Of a stretch of 7,759 nt of DNA, positions 1-4,995 are shown piece by piece. The stretch is taken from contig CAZNTU010000257.1 in the NCBI GenBank assembly GCA_964575975.1, positions 1-7,759 of the forward strand, given 5' to 3'. The number at the start of each line of letters is the position of its first letter. Position 1 is the stretch's first letter. The notes under the pieces are model-generated. The model searched no databases. It was given only the letters and a program-made list of their open reading frames with translations, and was not told the origin of the DNA. This stretch comes from G963674505 sp964575975 (lineage in GTDB: Bacteria; Desulfobacterota; Desulfobacteria; Desulfobacterales; SKZT01). Made by a program: the position numbers and the translations under genes.

Positions 1-1154
1 AAGTCCCTTTTTTGGATTTAAAAGCACAGTACCAGAGCATAAAGGAAGAAATCGACCATGCGCTGAAGCGGGTACTTGACAGCTGCGCCTTTGCGGGCGG
101 CCCTTTCGTCGATGAATTCGAAGAATCTTTCGCCGAGTTTTGCCAATGTCGACATTGCGCGGGCGTGGGAAGCGGCACGGAAGCTCTCTGGCTGGCCCTG
201 CTGGCCCTCGGGGTCGGGCCGGGGGACGAAGTGGTCACGACGCCGAACACCTTCATCGCGACCGCGGAGGCCGTCACCTTCTGCGGAGCCACCCCCGCGT
301 TCGTGGACGTCGAGGAATCGTCTTGCAACATGGACCCGGAAAAACTGAAAAGCTTCCTGGAAAACCAATGCAAGCAAGAATCCGTCGGCGGGGCCGTCGT
401 GAACCAAGTTACGGGACGGACGGTCAAGGCGGTCGTTCCGGTTCACCTCTACGGTCAAACGGCCGACATGGACCCGATCCTGGAACTTTGCGCGGCTTTC
501 CGCATCCCCGTAGTGGAGGACGCGTCCCAGGCGCACGGCGCCGCATACAAGGGCAGAATTGCGGGTTCGATGGGCGATGCCGGGTGTTTCAGCTTCTATC
601 CGGGAAAGAATCTGGGCGCTTACGGAGAAGCCGGAGCGGTCGTCACGAACGACAGAAAACTGGCCGACAAGGTACGGATTCTTCGGGACCACGGACAATC
701 GGCGAAATACCGGCACGAAGCCATTGGCTGGAACTGCCGAATGGACGGCTTTCAGGGGGCGGTGCTGAGCGTAAAGTTGAAGCATATAGATTCCTGGAAT
801 CGTCTCCGCCGCCAGGTCGCCAAGCAATACGACGAACAACTGACGGGCATCGAAGGGTTGGCCCTGCCTACTGAAAGGGAAAACTCGAAGCACGTTTACC
901 ATATCTACGCCGTTCGCGCGACGAACCGGCAGGCGTTTGCGAAGACTTTGGAGAGCGATGAAATCTGTTCCGCGATCCATTACCCCGTGCCGATTCATCT
1001 TCAGGAAGCCTACGCCTTTATGGGATTGACCAGAGGCGATTTTCCCGTCGCGGAAAAATTGTCCGAGCAGGAGGTTTCCCTGCCCATGTTTCCCGAAATG
1101 ACTTCGCATCAAATAGCCAGAGTAGCGGAGGCTTGCAGGAGATTTCGCGCATGA
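1..1154 (+). CDS. DegT/DnrJ/EryC1/StrS-family PLP aminotransferase (5' end just outside window)
   Basis: This is a fold-type I PLP aminotransferase of the family that aminates keto-sugars and some other ring ketones in antibiotic and surface-polysaccharide pathways. The reading frame is open from base 1: the codons at 3-17 give VPFLD, the usual N-terminus of the family. The TTG at 12 is therefore probably an internal Leu codon, and the true start lies one or two codons upstream. Counting the Val at 3-5 as residue 1, 383 residues are visible, close to full family length. Motifs are a GSGTEAL cofactor phosphate loop (about 56-62), EDASQAHGA with the pyridine-binding Asp173, and SFYPGKNLGA with the Schiff-base Lys202 (codon 606-608). 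The C-terminal HYPVPIHLQ segment is also typical. The substrate cannot be read from the sequence; a nucleotide-sugar 3- or 4-ketone is the commonest for this family. The end overlaps a possible small ORF by ATGA. Family is certain, role is inferred. Confidence 0.93.
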   Translation, partial: VPFLDLKAQYQSIKEEIDHALKRVLDSCAFAGGPFVDEFEESFAEFCQCRHCAGVGSGTEALWLALLALGVGPGDEVVTTPNTFIATAEAVTFCGATPAFVDVEESSCNMDPEKLKSFLENQCKQESVGGAVVNQVTGRTVKAVVPVHLYGQTADMDPILELCAAFRIPVVEDASQAHGAAYKGRIAGSMGDAGCFSFYPGKNLGAYGEAGAVVTNDRKLADKVRILRDHGQSAKYRHEAIGWNCRMDGFQGAVLSVKLKHIDSWNRLRRQVAKQYDEQLTGIEGLALPTERENSKHVYHIYAVRATNRQAFAKTLESDEICSAIHYPVPIHLQEAYAFMGLTRGDFPVAEKLSEQEVSLPMFPEMTSHQIARVAEACRRFRA

Positions 1155-1243
1155 GGAAGCTTCGTGAAGAAATCCGGAGGCTTTTTATCAAAGAGGCAAT
1201 TCCCATTTCTTGTTGTTCGGGGAATTTTCGTGAACAATTCTGA
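1151..1243 (+). CDS. Possible small ORF (30 residues), translationally coupled to the aminotransferase
   Basis: An ATG at 1151 overlaps the aminotransferase stop as ATGA, and an AGGAG sits at 1137-1141, nine bases upstream. This is good initiation context for such a short frame. The product begins MRKLREEIRRLFIKEAIP, a strongly basic amphipathic helix. It continues with a short tail holding a Cys-Cys pair (ISCCSG) and ends REQF. I do not recognise it. It could be a real small peptide, the remnant of a gene that once followed the aminotransferase, or chance. It lies in the same DNA as the alternative GTG start (1164) of the membrane-protein frame, so both cannot be used freely. No maturation enzyme is visible nearby to support a modified-peptide precursor. 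Confidence 0.25.
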   Translation: MRKLREEIRRLFIKEAIPISCCSGNFREQF

Positions 1244-1248
1244 TCGTC

Positions 1249-1259
1249 AAGGAAAGGAA
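1249..1259 (+). promoter_or_regulatory. Shine-Dalgarno site for the membrane protein
   Basis: The run AAGGAAAGGAA contains two AGGA cores; the nearer ends seven bases before the ATG at 1266. It supports that ATG over the in-frame GTG at 1164, which would add 34 residues lacking clear family character. The GTG does have a GAGGA six bases upstream, so it is not excluded. Confidence 0.6.
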
Positions 1260-1265
1260 ATTTCA

Positions 1266-2066
1266 ATGGTACTTAATATTTCGATAAAGAAGGTAGCCAT
1301 ATGGCTCGCGGTGGTCATTCTGTCAATACATGCGATAGGGTTTGCGGGTCGAACGGCCGAACATTTCTGCGGCTACAGCTGCAAAGAAACGACGGCGTTC
1401 GTACATTTGTTCCACCCGGCGGACGAAGCCAATCTTCTAAGCTGGATATCAAGTCTGTTGCTTGCGGTTTGCTCCGTTCTTCTGGCGCTCATAGCCTACG
1501 AAACCAAAAATAGAAACGGAATCTATGTGAAGCATTGGAAATGGCTGGCCTTGATTTTTCTTTATATTTCAATAGACGAAACCGCGGCCCTTCATGAAAT
1601 GACAATCTTGCCGCTTCGACACGCCTTCAACGCGGGAGGTATTTTTTATTGGTCTTGGGTTATAATCGCAATACCGATAGTTTTGATATTGTCCGTCGTG
1701 TATTTCAGGTTCTGGATTCGACTGCCCCCGAAGATACGCGCAATGGTGTTCGCAGCCGGATTTATTTACGTGGGCGGCGCGCTGGGTCTGGAAATGGTGG
1801 GAGCGTATGTGACAAGCACCGGTTTCGGCAAAGATTACCATCTGTACTCTCTGATCATGACGGCCGAAGAATTGATGGAAAACACGGGAACCGCGGTTTT
1901 CATCGTCGCGCTTCTTTCCTATTTGCAGCTCGAAATGAAATTGAACAGCATTGCGCTTAACTGGAGCGAAGATTTTTTGCCTTCGACGCAATTGTACCTT
2001 CCCAGGAACATCCCCGTATATCCGTTGCAGGCAAAAGCTCAAAAAATAGTCGACCTTCATAGGTAG
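1266..2066 (+). CDS. Multipass inner-membrane protein of unknown function
   Basis: The predicted product has 266 residues and about six hydrophobic segments, near residues 9-28, 57-78, 91-107, 126-150, 158-181 and 197-220, followed by a soluble tail of about 40 residues. No cleavable signal is evident; the first segment probably stays as an anchor. Charged residues lie in or beside the membrane segments: SIDETAALHE (102-111), LGLEMVG (173-179) and AEELMENTG (200-208). The pattern of an acidic D-E/H-E motif and a later E-E-x-x-E-x-x-G resembles, from memory, a widespread family of uncharacterised bacterial membrane proteins; I cannot assign a function. The polar residues could form a metal or proton site. 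Transport, a membrane-bound hydrolase or structural roles remain open. The gene is more AT-rich than its neighbours. It sits 23 bases after the possible small ORF and 49 bases before the next gene with no terminator between, so co-transcription is likely. Confidence 0.85.
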   Translation: MVLNISIKKVAIWLAVVILSIHAIGFAGRTAEHFCGYSCKETTAFVHLFHPADEANLLSWISSLLLAVCSVLLALIAYETKNRNGIYVKHWKWLALIFLYISIDETAALHEMTILPLRHAFNAGGIFYWSWVIIAIPIVLILSVVYFRFWIRLPPKIRAMVFAAGFIYVGGALGLEMVGAYVTSTGFGKDYHLYSLIMTAEELMENTGTAVFIVALLSYLQLEMKLNSIALNWSEDFLPSTQLYLPRNIPVYPLQAKAQKIVDLHR

Positions 2067-2102
2067 GATTTTTACTGGATTTTAAATATCATCGGAACAC
2101 CA

Positions 2103-2108
2103 AGAGGA
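2103..2108 (+). promoter_or_regulatory. Shine-Dalgarno site for the acyl ligase-carrier gene
   Basis: AGAGGA ends seven bases before the ATG at 2116. It favours this start over the in-frame ATG at 2143 (Met10), which lacks a comparable site. Confidence 0.6.
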
Positions 2109-2115
2109 ATAAATC

Positions 2116-4065
2116 ATGAATCCTCGAAATAGAGACTCATCAATGAACAGTCGGGCGTCAACCGTTTGGGACATGATCGCGTCGCAGGCGGAGTCGAACC
2201 CGAAAGCGGCGGCCCTTGCGGCTCCGGGACGCAAGGATTTGGATTACGAAGGATTGAGTCTTTTCGTGAAAGACTTCGTTGGGCGATTGAACGAGTTCGG
2301 CTTGGGGAGAAACGACCGGGTCGCGATCGTTCTGCCCAACGGCCCTGAAATGGCGCTCGCTTTCCTTGCCGGGGCCGCCGGAGCGACCACCGCTCCTCTC
2401 AATCCGAACTACCGCGAAAGCGAATTCGCCTTTTATCTTTCCGACCTGAACGCTCGCGCGCTCGTCGTTCAGTCCGGAGTCGATTCGCCATCCAGAGCGG
2501 CCGCCGAAGCGCTACGCGTGCCCGTAATCGAGCTGACCCCGATGACCGATGCGGAGGCGGGCCTTTTTACCCTGTCGGGTCGGAAAGGCGCCAAGGCGAA
2601 GACTGGCGGGTTCTCCATGCCTGACGACCAAGCCCTTGTTCTGCACACGTCGGGCACGACCGCCCGCCCCAAGATCGTACCGTTGACCCAGTCGAACGTT
2701 TGCGCCTCGGCGAAAAACATCGAACGCTCACTGAAGTTGACATCGCAAGACCGATGCCTCAATGTGATGCCCTTGTTCCATATTCACGGCCTTGTAGGGG
2801 CGCTCTTGTCCTCCGTGGCCGCCGGCGCCGGCGTGGTTTGCACCAGGGGCTTCGAAGACGCGATGTTCTACGAATGGCTGGAAACTTGCCGGCCGACTTG
2901 GTTTACGGCCGTTCCGACCATGCATCAATGCATTCTGTCCAAGGCGGACGCGAACAGGGATACGATCGCTCGGCGCCCGTTGCGATTTATCCGGTCCTGC
3001 TCATCCCCGTTGCCTCCGAAGGTGATGTTGGACCTGGAGGCCGCGTTTGGATCGCCCGTGATCGAATCCTACGGCATGACCGAGGCTTCCCACCAAATGG
3101 CCGGCAATCCGTTGCCGCCTCTCGAAAGGAAACCCGGTTCGGTCGGGATCGCCGCCGGACCCGAAATAGGCATAATGGACGAATCGGGGGGCATGCTGGC
3201 GGCGGGCGAACTTGGCGAGATCGTAATCAGAGGCGAAAACGTAACCAAAGGATACGAAAACAATCCCCGGGCCAATGCCTCCTCCTTCACGGACGGCTGG
3301 TTCCGGACCGGCGACCAGGGATACCTGGACGCGGAGGGGTACCTCTTTTTGACGGCCAGGATCAAGGAAATCATAAACCGAGGGGGAGAAAAGGTGTCTC
3401 CGCGGGAGGTGGACGACGTTCTGATGGAGCATCCTCTTGTCGGGCAGGCGGTCGCGTTCGCCGTACCGCATCCCAAGCTGGGAGAGGACGTCGCCGCAGC
3501 CGTCGTGCCTCGCGACGGCGGAGCGGTCGGAGAAAAAGAGTTGCGCGCCTTCGCCTTCGAACGTCTGGCCGATTACAAGGTCCCGACCCAGATCCTGATC
3601 GTCGATGCCATCCCCAAAGGACCAACGGGCAAACCGCAACGGTTGGGACTGGCGGAAAAACTGAAGGCAAAGCTGCAAAGGCCTTACGAAGCCCCCCGCG
3701 ACTCCCTCGAAAAGGAAATCGCGACCGTGTGGGCGGAAGTGCTTGGAATAGAAAGAGTCGGCCTGGGAGACAACTTCTTCTATTTGGGAGGAGATTCCCT
3801 CATGGCCGGTCGGATGGCCGCTCGCGTGCAGGAGGGGTTTCGAATCCAATTTCCCGTTGCCGCAGTGTTTCGAGAACCCGCACTGATGGATTTCGCGGCG
3901 TTTGTCAAAGAAACGGCGGCGTCCGCGGAAAAACGGGAAAACGAAGAATTGGCGTCGGTTCTGGCCGAGTTGGAAAACATGTCCGAGGAACAGGCCAACG
4001 CACTGCTAGCGAGCGAAGAAGGACGAAGCGGCGGCGGGAAAGAAAATGCCGCGTTTGAAAAATAG
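2116..4065 (+). CDS. Acyl-adenylating (ANL) ligase fused to a phosphopantetheine carrier domain, oxalyl-CoA synthetase-like
   Basis: This 649-residue protein should adenylate a carboxylic acid with ATP and transfer it to its own carrier thiol. The adenylation domain spans about residues 15-520. It has the phosphate loop HTSGTTARPK (177-186), YGMTEAS (319-325), GWFRTGD with Asp400, the hinge region RIKEIINRGGEK, and the catalytic lysine Lys506 in PTGKPQR. The carrier domain (about 525-597) has LGGDSL with Ser561 as the phosphopantetheine site. A charged, partly helical tail of about 50 residues follows. Segments such as FTAVPTMHQ, FIRSCSSPLPP, MTEASHQMAGNPLP and GSVG match what I recall of plant AAE3 and yeast Pcs60 oxalyl-CoA synthetases better than amino-acid-activating NRPS domains. 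His326 falls where AAE3 has a His implicated in oxalate binding. Next to an NRPS and a lyase, it likely supplies a starter acyl group in trans. Architecture is clear; the acid is inferred, and another short acid is possible. Confidence 0.93.
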   Translation: MNPRNRDSSMNSRASTVWDMIASQAESNPKAAALAAPGRKDLDYEGLSLFVKDFVGRLNEFGLGRNDRVAIVLPNGPEMALAFLAGAAGATTAPLNPNYRESEFAFYLSDLNARALVVQSGVDSPSRAAAEALRVPVIELTPMTDAEAGLFTLSGRKGAKAKTGGFSMPDDQALVLHTSGTTARPKIVPLTQSNVCASAKNIERSLKLTSQDRCLNVMPLFHIHGLVGALLSSVAAGAGVVCTRGFEDAMFYEWLETCRPTWFTAVPTMHQCILSKADANRDTIARRPLRFIRSCSSPLPPKVMLDLEAAFGSPVIESYGMTEASHQMAGNPLPPLERKPGSVGIAAGPEIGIMDESGGMLAAGELGEIVIRGENVTKGYENNPRANASSFTDGWFRTGDQGYLDAEGYLFLTARIKEIINRGGEKVSPREVDDVLMEHPLVGQAVAFAVPHPKLGEDVAAAVVPRDGGAVGEKELRAFAFERLADYKVPTQILIVDAIPKGPTGKPQRLGLAEKLKAKLQRPYEAPRDSLEKEIATVWAEVLGIERVGLGDNFFYLGGDSLMAGRMAARVQEGFRIQFPVAAVFREPALMDFAAFVKETAASAEKRENEELASVLAELENMSEEQANALLASEEGRSGGGKENAAFEK

Positions 4066-4066
4066 G

Positions 4067-4094
4067 CCATGACGGTAATTTCTTGACCGCATGG
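4067..4094 (+). other. Bulged hairpin in the gap before the lyase gene
   Basis: The left arm CCATG-A-CGGT (4067-4076) pairs with the right arm ACCGCATGG (4086-4094). This gives nine base pairs with one bulged A (4072) and a nine-base loop. It begins one base after the stop codon and ends nine bases before the AAGGAG ribosome site (4104-4109). An A-rich tract follows rather than a T-run, so it is not a standard intrinsic terminator. It could affect mRNA processing or the relative expression of the two flanking genes; it may also be incidental. Confidence 0.4.
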
Positions 4095-4116
4095 AAAAAG
4101 AAAAAGGAGTAGGACA

Positions 4117-4995
4117 ATGAGCAGAAGTATGGGAAACCGGCTTAGGCAATACCTTGCCAACGGCAACACGATGCCCTTCATCGGCGTTTACGACACTTTT
4201 TCCGCTTCGATCGCCGCGAAGCACTACGACGGTATCTTTATCAGCGGATTCGGTTTCGCCGCCAGCCACTACGGCTTGCCGGATATCGGCTTTATCGCAT
4301 GGTCCGATATCGTGGCTTTCGTTCGGAGAGTCAGAACGATTCTGCCGGACCATCACATCCTGGTCGACATCGACGACGGATACGCCGACACCGACGTCGC
4401 CTGCCACGTGGTCTCTTTGCTCGAAAGCGCGGGAGTCACCGGAGTAGTACTGGAAGACCAGCAAAGACCCAGACGATGCGGCCATTTCAACGGCAAACGG
4501 ATAATGGAACTGGACGGTTACGTGGAAAAATTGAGAAAGGTGCTGGAAACCAGAAAAGACATTTTCGTCGTCGCGCGAACCGACGCGAGCGGTTTCGATG
4601 AGCGCGCAAGAAGAATCACGGCCTTTGCCGAGGCCGGGGCCGACGCCGTTTTGGCCGACGGCATCGAGGATCTCGAATCGGTGAGGAAATTGAGCCAATG
4701 CGTCGACGTACCGCTGGCGTTCAATCAAATCGCGGGCGGCAAATCTCCCGCGTGCAACCTGGACGAACTGAAGGAAGCGGGGGTGTCCTTGGTGATATAC
4801 AGCACGCCATGCCTGTTCGCCGCCCAACTCGCCATAGACGACGCCTTGAAAGGATTGAAGAAAAGCAACGGTCGGCTTCAACCTTCCAAGAACTGGATAG
4901 GCGTTCGCGATTGCACGGCCGTTCTGCAAGACAACCTCGAGAGAAGGGACGAAAAATGGACCGTTTTTACGAACGAGAAGCAAGTAGCGAATTGA
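4117..4995 (+). CDS. Isocitrate lyase/PEP mutase superfamily enzyme, probable C-C bond lyase (oxaloacetate acetylhydrolase- or methylisocitrate lyase-like)
   Basis: This 292-residue protein is about the usual length of short superfamily members. It should be a cytoplasmic Mg-dependent TIM-barrel enzyme acting through an enolate. Visible motifs are GVYDTFSA (23-30), GLPDIGF (53-59), the metal-binding VDIDDGY (83-89), LEDQQRPRRCGH (112-123) and VARTDA (152-157). Cys121 in RRCGH corresponds to the acid/base Cys of isocitrate, methylisocitrate and dimethylmalate lyases and of fungal oxaloacetate acetylhydrolase. PEP mutase has a K-x-N-S type loop here, so a C-P bond-forming role is unlikely. Possible reactions are cleavage of oxaloacetate to oxalate plus acetate, or of a methylisocitrate-like or malate-like acid. 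AAGGAG (4104-4109) lies seven bases before the ATG. The gene lies between the acyl ligase-carrier gene and the NRPS and overlaps the latter by 40 bases, so it probably makes a building block. Superfamily is certain, substrate is not. Confidence 0.9.
   Translation: MSRSMGNRLRQYLANGNTMPFIGVYDTFSASIAAKHYDGIFISGFGFAASHYGLPDIGFIAWSDIVAFVRRVRTILPDHHILVDIDDGYADTDVACHVVSLLESAGVTGVVLEDQQRPRRCGHFNGKRIMELDGYVEKLRKVLETRKDIFVVARTDASGFDERARRITAFAEAGADAVLADGIEDLESVRKLSQCVDVPLAFNQIAGGKSPACNLDELKEAGVSLVIYSTPCLFAAQLAIDDALKGLKKSNGRLQPSKNWIGVRDCTAVLQDNLERRDEKWTVFTNEKQVAN
4942..4949 (+). promoter_or_regulatory. Shine-Dalgarno site for the NRPS, inside the lyase gene
   Basis: AGAAGGGA lies within the lyase coding sequence, with AAGGG ending seven bases before the ATG at 4956. 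It supports that ATG as the NRPS start and implies translational coupling, since the lyase stop is at 4993-4995, 40 bases inside the NRPS frame. Confidence 0.6.

Noticed and set aside
18..1112. 364-codon minus-strand frame opposite the aminotransferase
   Set aside because: No domain or start signal, and the opposite strand encodes an intact aminotransferase.
1156..1163. GAAGCTTC palindrome after the aminotransferase stop
   Set aside because: Eight bases only, no loop and no T-run; not a terminator or an operator that can be supported.
2067..2115. AT-rich gap with a TTAAAT-like box that could be a -10 element
   Set aside because: No matching -35 element at proper spacing and no terminator before it, so I would not call a promoter.
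2821..2832. Perfect 12-base palindrome GCCGGCGCCGGC
   Set aside because: It lies inside the ligase coding sequence and encodes an Ala/Gly-rich segment; expected in GC-rich codons.
2700..4058. 452-codon plus-strand frame inside the acyl ligase gene
   Set aside because: Low-complexity Arg/Gly-rich product; the overlapping frame encodes the complete ligase and carrier motifs.
4091..4120. Nine-codon frame (MEKEKGVGQ) whose stop overlaps the lyase ATG as ATGA
   Set aside because: No ribosome site before it and it contains the lyase's own AAGGAG; probably chance.
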